From positions 10,768 through 74,767 of the forward strand of contig DIYG01000020.1 of NCBI GenBank assembly GCA_002428935.1: a stretch of DNA of 64,000 bases, in the 5' to 3' direction. This DNA is from Halieaceae bacterium UBA6060 (GTDB taxonomy: Bacteria; Pseudomonadota; Gammaproteobacteria; Pseudomonadales; Halieaceae). The notes under the pieces are model-generated. The model searched no databases. It was not told where the DNA came from and worked only from the letters and a program-made list of their open reading frames with translations. A program made the translations under genes and the position numbers. How positions within the stretch are numbered: the stretch's first letter is position 1; the number at the start of each line of letters is the position of its first letter. Shown here in pieces: positions 52,913 through 60,085 of this stretch.

Positions 52913-53881
52913 ATGAATACCCAGGCAACCCCGGTACCTGATCTTGAAAGAGAGTTACCACCCGACGCGCACGACGTTCCCTCTTGGCTGGAGAGGGCTT
53001 TACTGGTCCCCAGGGAAGAAGGCTGGGTAAAGTCCGGTGGTAGCGATATTCATTACTTCCGTTGGGGGAAGCCAGAGAAGCCCGGCCTATTATTGATACA
53101 TGGGTTTCTCGCCCACTCCCGTTGCTTTGCGTTTATTGCACCGTTTTTGGCCCAGGACTATCACGTGGTGGCCTTTGATCTATCGGGAATGGGTGACTCG
53201 GGTGTCCGTGACTCCTATCCCGATGCAGTTCGCGCTGCCGAGGTGGAAGACGTAGCGCGGGCGACGGGTTTGTTCACCCACGAGGTCAAACCCATCGTCA
53301 TTGCCCATTCCTATGGAGGGCATGTTGCGTTGACGGCTATGCAGCACAGCCATGCCCTGTTTGGTGGCCTCATTATTTGCGACCTGATGGTGTTGCGTCC
53401 GGAACGGCTCAGGGCCCACTTCGCCACGGAAGAACCCCTGCGCTCTGACAGAAGTCGTCCCAATCGCGTTTACCCGGATTACGAATCGGCCAGGGCCCGC
53501 TTTAGGTTGTCGCCACCCCAGCCTGTCACCGTCCCCAGCTTGTTCGACTATATGGCCCATCACTCCCTAAAGCGGGTGGAAGATGGCTGGACCTGGAAAT
53601 TTGATATCAGCGTATTCGAGAGTGACTTTGGCGTTAATGAGCGCATGTTGAAACAGGGTGAAACGATCGCTACCACGCCCGGGCGCAAAGCGGTCGTGTA
53701 TGGGCAAGATAGCGTGCTCTTCGATGATGATTCCGCCGCTTATCTTCGCGAGTGCGGCGCCGCGAATGTACCCATCATCGGTATTCCCGGGGCCCGGCAT
53801 CACCTTATGTTGGATGAACCCATCGCCTTTGTAAGTGTGCTGCGCTCGGTGTTGGCGCAGTGGGCAGCCGAGGACAATTAG
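52913..53881 (+). CDS. alpha/beta-fold hydrolase
   Basis: Cytoplasmic hydrolase of 322 residues with no signal peptide. A 50-residue lead precedes the core. GLLLIHGFLAHSRCF is the oxyanion strand, VVAFDLSGMGDS the second strand, and VIAHSYGGHVA carries the nucleophile (SxGxx type AHSYGG). An Asp and the late GARHHLMLDEPIAF histidine finish the triad. Overall it is like epoxide hydrolases and haloalkane-dehalogenase-type esterases. A two-component pair follows 95 nt downstream in the same direction, but a shared transcript is uncertain. The substrate is unknown. Confidence 0.88.
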   Translation: MNTQATPVPDLERELPPDAHDVPSWLERALLVPREEGWVKSGGSDIHYFRWGKPEKPGLLLIHGFLAHSRCFAFIAPFLAQDYHVVAFDLSGMGDSGVRDSYPDAVRAAEVEDVARATGLFTHEVKPIVIAHSYGGHVALTAMQHSHALFGGLIICDLMVLRPERLRAHFATEEPLRSDRSRPNRVYPDYESARARFRLSPPQPVTVPSLFDYMAHHSLKRVEDGWTWKFDISVFESDFGVNERMLKQGETIATTPGRKAVVYGQDSVLFDDDSAAYLRECGAANVPIIGIPGARHHLMLDEPIAFVSVLRSVLAQWAAEDN

Positions 53882-53975
53882 CGAGTACACCCCCTAAATC
53901 CGGACCTTGTCGCCGGACGCTGGAAGGTATAAGAAAGAGTCTGGATAGAAGTTACTCGAGTTTCAACCTCAGGCT

Positions 53976-54626
53976 ATGGTCGCTGAGCAACAGCTTTGTC
54001 ATGGTTTGGTGGTGGACGACCACACCGACGCTCTCAATTGGGTCCGCATGTCTTTGCGAGAGGCGTTTCCCCATATCAGCGTGGTCACGGCGCAGTCCGT
54101 GGCCGAGGCCAACGCTCAAATCGATGAGCGTGTACCTGATATCGCGATTATTGACCTGGGCTTGCCCGATGGCACGGGTATTGATCTGATTCAGCGCATC
54201 TTTGATACAAACGACTGCACCTATCGCATTGTGAGCACGGTGTTTGCCGATGATCGCCATATCTTCGACGCCCTGCGTGCCGGCGCACAGGGTTATGTGC
54301 TCAAAGATGATTCGCAACAGGAACTCGTCAACATGTTGCGAGGGATTACCCAGGGATTTCCTCCGCTTTCGCCGTCCATCGCCAGTCGTGTTCTTGCTCA
54401 CTTTCACGCACCATCGGAACCCACGGTGAAGCTAACGCCGCGGGAAACGGACGTATTGACGCTTTTGGCCCAGGGCCACAGCGTTAAAGGTGTCGCCGGT
54501 TTGCTGGACCTAACTCCCAGTACCACTGCGACCTATGTGAAAAACATCTACCAGAAGCTCAACGTGAACAATCGCGCTGAAGCCACGGTGGAGGCAGGGC
54601 GCCGAAGGCTTATCGATCTTGCCTAG
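53976..54626 (+). CDS. NarL/LuxR-type response regulator
   Basis: Response regulator of 216 residues. The receiver domain (10-125) has the acidic pair VVDDHTD, the phosphoacceptor Asp in IAIIDLGLPDGTG, the switch Thr/Ser in IVSTVF and Lys in YVLKDD. The LuxR/GerE HTH is at 150-210 (LTPRETDVLTLLAQGHSVKGVAGLLDLTPSTTATYVKNIYQKL). Its end overlaps the sensor kinase start by 8 nt, so they form a coupled two-component pair. A VPLPA-CTERM surface-protein gene lies immediately downstream of the kinase and is a candidate target. Confidence 0.95.
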   Translation: MVAEQQLCHGLVVDDHTDALNWVRMSLREAFPHISVVTAQSVAEANAQIDERVPDIAIIDLGLPDGTGIDLIQRIFDTNDCTYRIVSTVFADDRHIFDALRAGAQGYVLKDDSQQELVNMLRGITQGFPPLSPSIASRVLAHFHAPSEPTVKLTPRETDVLTLLAQGHSVKGVAGLLDLTPSTTATYVKNIYQKLNVNNRAEATVEAGRRRLIDLA

Positions 54627-56418
54627 GCACGGCTACCGGATTTCCCGACCCCTGCGATGCCAGGGCCTGGGACTCCTATTCTTAGGGACGCTGCTCATCG
54701 CATTACCGTCTAGCAGCCATGCGCAAGACTGGTGGCAGGTGATGGAGGCTGACTTTCAGCATAGCGATGGAAGTCAGCCACCTACGGAAGGGGAGTGGCG
54801 TCGGGTTACGTTGCCTGATCAGTGGATAAAGGATCTACGCTGGGAACAGGGACTACTGGGTTGGTATCGTGTAGCGCTTCCCGACACCTTTCCCGATGGG
54901 CTTCAGGCCCTCTATCTTCAACGTATCTCAACCAATGTCCGCGTGTTTCTTAACGAGCACTACCTGGGTTCCGGTGGCTCCTTTGAAGAGCCTGTGTCTC
55001 GAAACATGCATCGACCGTTGTTTTTCAGCCTGCCAAATACGGCACTGAAGTCGTCAGAAAACTATCTCTACCTCCAACTGCGGGTTTACCCCGGCTACGC
55101 CCATCTGGGTGCGGCGAGGATAGGTGCAGAGGAAGTGCTGCGTCCGACCTTTGAGCGGCAGCGATTTATCCAAACAACCTTGAGTCAGATTGTGTTTTCC
55201 ATCTCTCTCCTGTGTGGACTGGTAGCCCTGCTATTCGGTTTGGTCCTGGAGCGTCGATCCACCAACTTCTTTTTTGCCCTCACGACCTTAAGTTGGTCCC
55301 TGTACTGTTTGAACCTGTTTGTGCGAGATATACCCTTTAGCGCGAAGAACTGGTGGGCACTGATTCACAGCAATCTGGAATGGGCCGGTGTGTTCCTGTT
55401 TCTCTTTTGCCACCGATTGCTTGGAGTAAAACGGCCTTGGCTGGAAGCCCTATTGGTGACCTTCGCCGTAGTGGCCACGCTGACCTATCTCTACATAGAT
55501 TTGGTGATGGTGAACTACGTTGCGCGGCGTTTTCACTTCGTCACTCTGGGCATCGCGGTATACCTTACCCTTTGGTTGGGCTGGCGCTTTTTCCGCCGCG
55601 GTCAGGGCGAAGCGGGTCTGGTGGGAGGTTGCTTGATCGCCGTGGTCATTCTCGGCGCGAACGATCTTATCCGGCAAACGGTACCCATCGATTCGCCGGA
55701 CTGGCAAACGCCGTTCTATCTACTGCAGTTTGGAGCGCCGGCCATGTTCCTCATTCTGGTGTGCTACCTCCTCTGGCGGTACAGCCAGGTGATGCATGCG
55801 GAGCAAGAGGCGGTGGCGCAGGTGGGTGCGGCGAAGCTTGATGAGCGTGAACGGGTGTACCGCGATCTTCACGACGATCTTGGCGCGAAGTTACTCACTA
55901 TGTTTTACCGGGCACCCAATGATGATCAGCGCCAGCTTGCAAAGGACATGCTCGGCGACCTGCGTTCCATTGTCAGCAGTCCCACGGCGGGTAGCGAAGC
56001 CTTGAGCGACTTGTTTGGGCGTATCAAAGCCGAGGTGATTAATCGCTGCGAACTCGCAAACCTTGAGCCTGTCGTGCGCTTGCCTCGATCCTCGGCCCAC
56101 GAGGTACCTTCAGAAGTCTCCAATCATCTGTTGAAAATCATTCGAGAGTTGCTGAACAACAGCATTAAACATGCGAATGCCTCCCAGGTGACGCTTCACG
56201 GGCAGATCGAGAAACACCGACTCCGCCTCTGCTACGCAGACGATGGAGAGGGTGACGCAGAGCAAGGGACCGTCGGCCCCGGAAAAACTGCTAGCAAAGG
56301 ACTTGGGCTCCAGGGTATCCGCCGGCGAGTTATGGAACTATCCGGCAAGGTCGAATTCAGCCCACCGCCTGGTGCCCGTTGCCTAATCGATATTCCCCTG
56401 CCGCCTCCCGCACCCTAA
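54619..56418 (+). CDS. 7TM-DISM sensor histidine kinase (NarX/DegS type)
   Basis: Sensor kinase of 599 residues. A signal peptide (LLFLGTLLIALPSSSHAQ) precedes a periplasmic 7TMR-DISMED2-like jelly-roll domain (about 40-175, with GWYRVALPD and YLYLQLRVYPG). Seven transmembrane helices follow (about 185-395). The HisKA_3 dimerisation helix has the phospho-His in YRDLHDDLGAKLL, and a HATPase ends the protein (NSIKHANASQVTL, YADDGEGD, GLGLQGIRRRVMEL). The start codon is a TTG overlapping the response-regulator gene. DISM domains commonly bind carbohydrates or related extracellular ligands, so an external glycan or envelope signal is plausible. Confidence 0.93.
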   Translation: MPRHGYRISRPLRCQGLGLLFLGTLLIALPSSSHAQDWWQVMEADFQHSDGSQPPTEGEWRRVTLPDQWIKDLRWEQGLLGWYRVALPDTFPDGLQALYLQRISTNVRVFLNEHYLGSGGSFEEPVSRNMHRPLFFSLPNTALKSSENYLYLQLRVYPGYAHLGAARIGAEEVLRPTFERQRFIQTTLSQIVFSISLLCGLVALLFGLVLERRSTNFFFALTTLSWSLYCLNLFVRDIPFSAKNWWALIHSNLEWAGVFLFLFCHRLLGVKRPWLEALLVTFAVVATLTYLYIDLVMVNYVARRFHFVTLGIAVYLTLWLGWRFFRRGQGEAGLVGGCLIAVVILGANDLIRQTVPIDSPDWQTPFYLLQFGAPAMFLILVCYLLWRYSQVMHAEQEAVAQVGAAKLDERERVYRDLHDDLGAKLLTMFYRAPNDDQRQLAKDMLGDLRSIVSSPTAGSEALSDLFGRIKAEVINRCELANLEPVVRLPRSSAHEVPSEVSNHLLKIIRELLNNSIKHANASQVTLHGQIEKHRLRLCYADDGEGDAEQGTVGPGKTASKGLGLQGIRRRVMELSGKVEFSPPPGARCLIDIPLPPPAP

Positions 56419-56502
56419 TTTTCATCCCCCCTATACAGGGACTGTTGGAGACTCGTTGGTCCTTGGTAATTTTTTTGTCCTTGTGGGATGGAGGGGCAAA
56501 AG

Positions 56503-57465
56503 ATGCTTCGAAGGAAACTGGTCGCTGCGGCGGCGACGGGAATACTAGCTACGGGTGTCGCCAACGCCGGCGTGATCACCCAAAATTTTGACTCGCCGGG
56601 TTCAAGCTATGTAGGACAAAAGCTGCCGAGCCCAGCTTTTGGTGTTTTTCCTCAGAACCCGGGACCAGCGCCGACCGTGAATGCTGGCGATGCGAATAGC
56701 GATGGTCAGTACCTGCAGCTTAAGGATGGCACGCGCCGCGCCTTTACCACTACGGCGTTTGATGCGGTAGGCACAGAGGCCTACAGCCGTATTGCGGGGA
56801 GTTTTGATTTTCGCCTTACCTGTCTCGGAGCGCGTACAGGTTTTGCTGGCGGGGGCTGCGCCGATGGGTTTGCGTTTTCCTTCTTGGATACGGCCGTCTA
56901 TGGCGCTTCTGGTCAGGCTTCGTCCATCGTAGATGGGGACATAGCGATCAGCGAAGGATCTGACATCGCGCGATACAGCGATGGCCAGCCCCTAAGAAAC
57001 GGTCTGTCCATCGGGTTAGCCATATTTGCGCCACCGCCGGCCTTAAACACCGGAGGCTTCTGGGTTTCCGATGGTGATCGAGGTGCGGGATTCATCGCAA
57101 ACAACCCGGGGGTTGATATGGTTACCGGCGTGAACAGCAGTCGCGGTCGGTTTCTCTCCCTGAACTTTGATGCAAATTTTGAAACAGATTTGCTATCGCT
57201 CTCGGTGGTAGATGGAGCTTCGGTAACCACGGTGTTTGATAACGCCGATATCTCCTTCCTGGGCCTTGACGCGTACAACAGCAGGTTAGCGTTTGGCACT
57301 CGCTCGGGGGACGCAGGGCTGTTTGTGGATACGGACAATATCAATATCCGCTTCACCCCCCAGTCACCGGCAGCCGCTGTTCCTCTGCCTGCAACTCTGC
57401 CCATGTTTCTATCGGGCCTGTTTCTCATGCGTCGCCTGCGCTACGGCGCTGGGTCCGACGCCTAG
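56503..57465 (+). CDS. VPLPA-CTERM sorting-domain surface protein
   Basis: Exported protein of 320 residues. A signal peptide (KLVAAAATGILATGVANA) leads to a beta-rich body resembling L-type lectin-like folds (GSFDFRLTC, GCADGFAFSFLDTAVYG, FLSLNFDANFETDLLSLSVVDG). The C-terminal 28 residues carry the exosortase signal: VPLPA, a hydrophobic helix (TLPMFLSGLFL) and a basic end (MRRLR). ATG 56503 has a GGAGGGG ribosome site. Such proteins are cleaved by exosortase/EpsH systems and attached to the exopolysaccharide-bearing surface. No exosortase is encoded in this window. A hairpin terminator follows. Confidence 0.85.
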   Translation: MLRRKLVAAAATGILATGVANAGVITQNFDSPGSSYVGQKLPSPAFGVFPQNPGPAPTVNAGDANSDGQYLQLKDGTRRAFTTTAFDAVGTEAYSRIAGSFDFRLTCLGARTGFAGGGCADGFAFSFLDTAVYGASGQASSIVDGDIAISEGSDIARYSDGQPLRNGLSIGLAIFAPPPALNTGGFWVSDGDRGAGFIANNPGVDMVTGVNSSRGRFLSLNFDANFETDLLSLSVVDGASVTTVFDNADISFLGLDAYNSRLAFGTRSGDAGLFVDTDNINIRFTPQSPAAAVPLPATLPMFLSGLFLMRRLRYGAGSDA

Positions 57466-57475
57466 GGGTTTTGGG

Positions 57476-57501
57476 GAAGGGCCGAGGTTTCTCGGCCCTT
57501 C
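57476..57501 (+). terminator. hairpin after VPLPA-CTERM gene
   Basis: A perfect 11-bp stem GAAGGGCCGAG/CTCGGCCCTTC with a GTTT loop, 10 nt after the stop. There is only a weak T content downstream, so termination may be partial. Confidence 0.6.
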
Positions 57502-57612
57502 GCCGCTTTACGCGGTTGGTTCCAGACACTTGCCAGTTTGATACATGGGGCAATGGGGCAATGGCGCATTGGCCGCGTCGGTCGCCCTGGGGGCTCCCAA
57601 CTAGACATCTGA

Positions 57613-58434
57613 TCAGCTTCGCTTTACGCCGAACTTGTAGTTGTGCGACTCCTGGTGTTGGCCGTACTTTGTACCCAGCAGGTCGAGGTCGAGCTCTTGG
57701 AAACGCGTCGTGATCCAGGCATCAGTTGTTATGGCGATTCCATACTCGTGCCAGCGTCCCGTATCGCCCCAGATGAAGCCGGCCTCGTCGAGCTGCGATG
57801 CGGCTTCATCGTGTGGTCCCAGAACCCCTTCGATCCACTTTCCCTTCCGATCACTGGCGTAGAACTGATCCATATTGCTTCGCTCAAGGGTGGAAATGAC
57901 AAGCACTCCGCGTGGGCCCAACACCCTCGCCAACTCACGCAGGGTAAAGCGCGCGGACTTCTCGGACAGATGGCTAAACACAGAATTTGCAAAGACTACG
58001 TCGAACGCGCCATCCTCAAAGGGCAGCGTCTGCATGCTCGTAATCTGTTGATGGCGAATGCCAGGTAACAAGGTGTTGGCGCTTTCGACCAGGTCCCCAT
58101 CGACATCGACCCCAACGATTCGCGAGCTGTCGAAGTAGTAGGGCAACAGGCGTGTCATGCGACCCCAACCACAGCCATAGTCCAGAACCGATAAGCTGCG
58201 GGTCATGTCGTCAGGTCGCGCCTCACGGATGCAGGAAAGCACGCAATCGAGTATGGAAAGCGCCCCATGCGCCGTGCCTTCCCCTTTCTGGCTATTGGTG
58301 ACTATCTGTACGCTATCGTCGGGGAAGGGTATGAGGTCGGTTCTTTCGCCTCGCGCGTGGGCCAGATACAACTCCCTCCATTCATCCTCCGAAAAGGACT
58401 GAACGACTCGGTCAAGCTTAGTTTGCTTGATCAT
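57613..58434 (-). CDS. class I SAM-dependent methyltransferase
   Basis: Cytoplasmic methyltransferase of 273 residues with a standard Methyltransf_11/25 core. Motif I is LSVLDYGCGWGRMTRLLPYY, the acidic loop is VGVDVDGDLVESA, motif II is FEDGAFDVVFANSVFSHL, and motif III is RVLGPRGVLVIST. An N-terminal extension of about 80 residues is unassigned. It overlaps the DUF427 gene by 4 nt (ATGA), so the two are translated together, and aqpZ precedes them. It lacks the cysteines of arsenite methyltransferases. The substrate is unknown. Confidence 0.88.
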   Translation of the reverse strand: MIKQTKLDRVVQSFSEDEWRELYLAHARGERTDLIPFPDDSVQIVTNSQKGEGTAHGALSILDCVLSCIREARPDDMTRSLSVLDYGCGWGRMTRLLPYYFDSSRIVGVDVDGDLVESANTLLPGIRHQQITSMQTLPFEDGAFDVVFANSVFSHLSEKSARFTLRELARVLGPRGVLVISTLERSNMDQFYASDRKGKWIEGVLGPHDEAASQLDEAGFIWGDTGRWHEYGIAITTDAWITTRFQELDLDLLGTKYGQHQESHNYKFGVKRS

Positions 58435-58712
58435 TCTGTAATCGACACGCCTCGCCAGAAAGCCACGCGGCCTTTGATTTCCGCGGCCGCATCCTTTGGA
58501 TTTTCGTAGTACCAGGCGGCATCTTTGTTTACCTCCCCATCCACATTAATCGACAGGTAGTTTGCGTCACCCTTCCAAGGGCAGTGGGTGCTGGTGTCGC
58601 TGGCTTCGAAGTACTCCTCGCAGATACTTGTCCTCGGAAAATAGTGATTGGATTCGACGATCACCGTGGCGTCGCTCTCTGCGACTACCGCGCCGTTCCA
58701 AATTGCTTTCAT
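58431..58712 (-). CDS. DUF427 family protein
   Basis: Complete single-domain protein of 93 residues, matching the DUF427 (beta-tent) family. Landmarks are MKAIWNGAVVAESDATVIVESNHYFP, the THCPWKGDANYLSI core, and AAWYYENPKDAAAEIKGRVAFW. The conserved CPWKGxAxY block is present. The biochemical role of the family is unsettled. It has a GAGG ribosome site, begins 51 nt after aqpZ and overlaps the methyltransferase gene at its end, so aqpZ-DUF427-methyltransferase is a probable operon. Confidence 0.93.
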   Translation of the reverse strand: MKAIWNGAVVAESDATVIVESNHYFPRTSICEEYFEASDTSTHCPWKGDANYLSINVDGEVNKDAAWYYENPKDAAAEIKGRVAFWRGVSITE

Positions 58713-58763
58713 AACTGCCTCGCTTGTTGTCGCCCAGAGTGGTTGGCGGCCCGGCCGTGAATC

Positions 58764-59456
58764 CTAATCCCCTTCGAACCAGCGGTAGACGGCCCCTGCC
58801 ATTGCCGCTCCGACGATAGGTGCGAGCCAGAACAACCACAATTGCGATATGGCCCAATCCCCCTGAAAAATGGCCACACCGGTGCTTCGCGCGGGGTTCA
58901 CGGAGGTGTTGGTGACCGGGATGCTAATGAGGTGGATCAGCGTTAACGCCAGGCCGATGGCAATTGGTGCAAAGCCTGCTGGAGCCCGCGTGTCCGTCGC
59001 CCCCAGAATGATCATCAGGAACATAAAGGTCATGACGATCTCCGTAGTTAGGGCAGCAACGAGGCCGTAGCCTCCCGGGGAGTGCTCTCCATAGCCGTTG
59101 GATGCAAAACCGGCGGTGACATCAAAGCCTGCCTGGCCGCTAGCAATGACAAAAAGCACGGCAGCTCCTGCAATACCTCCGGCCACTTGGGCCACGATAT
59201 AGGGGCCTAATTCAGAGGCCGAGAAGCGACCACCGGACCACAGGCCTATGGATACGGCGGGATTTAGATGACAGCCTGAAATGTGGCCGATGGCAAAGGC
59301 CATGGTAAGCACCGTCAAGCCAAAAGCGAGGGACACGCCCAGCAGACCAATGCCAACATCTGGGAAGGCAGCGGCCAATACGGCGCTCCCGCAACCACCC
59401 AGTACTAACCAAAAGGTACCGATAAATTCTGCAGCGAGTTTCTTCGATAAATTCAT
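58764..59456 (-). CDS. aqpZ: aquaporin Z
   Basis: Inner-membrane water channel of 230 residues with six helices and two NPA half-helices (HLNPAVS and SVNPARS). It is close to E. coli AqpZ over the whole length ([82 protein letters not shown]). The aromatic/arginine selectivity residues (Phe, His, Thr, Arg pattern) look like those of a water channel, not a glycerol or arsenite channel. It is divergent from a cysteine-rich ArsR regulator, so its promoter region is shared with a metal-responsive operator. Confidence 0.96.
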   Translation of the reverse strand: MNLSKKLAAEFIGTFWLVLGGCGSAVLAAAFPDVGIGLLGVSLAFGLTVLTMAFAIGHISGCHLNPAVSIGLWSGGRFSASELGPYIVAQVAGGIAGAAVLFVIASGQAGFDVTAGFASNGYGEHSPGGYGLVAALTTEIVMTFMFLMIILGATDTRAPAGFAPIAIGLALTLIHLISIPVTNTSVNPARSTGVAIFQGDWAISQLWLFWLAPIVGAAMAGAVYRWFEGD

Positions 59457-59556
59457 TGCTTATCCCCTGATTATTATTTGCTTCGGTTTCGATACATCGA
59501 TGGCATCATCTGGTGCATGCCCATACTAGCCCGAACGCGGAGCTTGGCAACAGTTG

Positions 59557-59585
59557 TTGACATATTTGCGCAAATAAACAAATAT
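59557..59585 (+). promoter_or_regulatory. arsR promoter with embedded operator palindrome
   Basis: A perfect -35 hexamer TTGACA (59557-59562) is followed by the 14-bp palindrome TATTTGCGCAAATA (59563-59576). A third half-site CAAATA (59579-59584) overlaps a plausible -10 (AAATAT, 59580-59585, spacing 17). The ATG at 59591 lies only 5 nt beyond, so the transcript would be nearly or fully leaderless. Operator placement between -35 and -10 is the usual ArsR/SmtB arrangement. Confidence 0.6.
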
Positions 59586-59590
59586 TAGCC

Positions 59591-59878
59591 ATGGACGAAC
59601 GAGAACTACAAGAACTAGCGAGCCTGTTAAAGGCCCTGGGCGAATTCAATCGCCTTTCGATGGTGTATGAATTGTGTCAATGCGGGGAGCCTCGCAACGC
59701 CATGTGCTTATGCGAATGCTGCAGTGTTGACGCGTCGGTCGCCTCACGGCACTTGAAAGTTCTTGCCCAGGAGGGTGTCGTCCAGGTCGAGAAGAAGGGT
59801 CGCGAGAGGACCTATTCGCTGAACAAAGCCTCGATCGCGGAAAAACTCAGAGTGCTAGCTGATCGCATCGAGAGCTAG
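59591..59878 (+). CDS. ArsR/SmtB-family metal(loid)-responsive repressor, cysteine-rich
   Basis: Dimeric winged-helix repressor of 95 residues. The pattern LASLLKALGEFNRLSMVYELC, then SVDASVASRHLKVLAQEGVVQVEKKGRERTYSL is typical of the ArsR fold, with the recognition helix at about 46-60. Six cysteines cluster at 29, 31, 39, 41, 43 and 44 (CQC, then CLCECC), more than the ELCxCxxC site of E. coli ArsR, which suggests soft-metal or arsenite/antimonite sensing through thiolates. No ribosome site precedes the ATG, in line with a leaderless transcript. A metallothionein-like ORF follows 23 nt downstream. Confidence 0.92.
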   Translation: MDERELQELASLLKALGEFNRLSMVYELCQCGEPRNAMCLCECCSVDASVASRHLKVLAQEGVVQVEKKGRERTYSLNKASIAEKLRVLADRIES

Positions 59879-59901
59879 CGAAACCCCTTAAGGAGATTCC
59901 C

Positions 59902-59994
59902 ATGACGGATAAGAAATGTACTTGTGATTGCCAGTCTACCGAATGCTGTCGCAATCGAAGCTGTGAGTGCTGTAAGCAGAGCTGCTGTTGCTAA
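59902..59994 (+). CDS. 30-residue cysteine-rich metallothionein-like peptide
   Basis: A short frame of 31 codons with an AAGGAG ribosome site 6 nt before the ATG. It encodes 30 residues of which 11 are Cys, at positions 6, 8, 10, 15, 16, 21, 23, 24, 28, 29 and 30. There are CxCxC, CC, CxCC and a terminal CCC, with Lys, Arg, Asp and Glu between. No aromatic residues are present. This is the composition of a metallothionein but shorter than SmtA-type proteins and without their histidines. It lies 23 nt behind the ArsR gene and ahead of a terminator, so it is the second gene of an arsR operon. It probably sequesters thiophilic metal ions. I recognise no named family. Confidence 0.8.
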   Translation: MTDKKCTCDCQSTECCRNRSCECCKQSCCC

Positions 59995-60044
59995 GTCGGT
60001 CTCTAGCAAAGCAACCATAGATCGAAGTAACAAAAAGACCGAAG

Positions 60045-60077
60045 TCCTGCGGCCGTGTTCTCGGCCGCAGGATTTCT
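60045..60077. terminator. bidirectional terminator after arsR operon
   Basis: A perfect 11-bp stem TCCTGCGGCCG/CGGCCGCAGGA with a 6-nt loop, followed by TTTCT. On the other strand it is followed by CTTCGGTCTTTTTG. It serves the arsR operon and the convergent BNR-repeat gene. Confidence 0.85.
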
Positions 60078-60085
60078 ACGGTTAA

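Noticed and set aside
58764..59456. AqpZ as an arsenite or glycerol channel because of the ArsR neighbour
   Set aside because: Sequence closely follows E. coli AqpZ, including the selectivity-filter region; adjacency alone does not support a metalloid channel.
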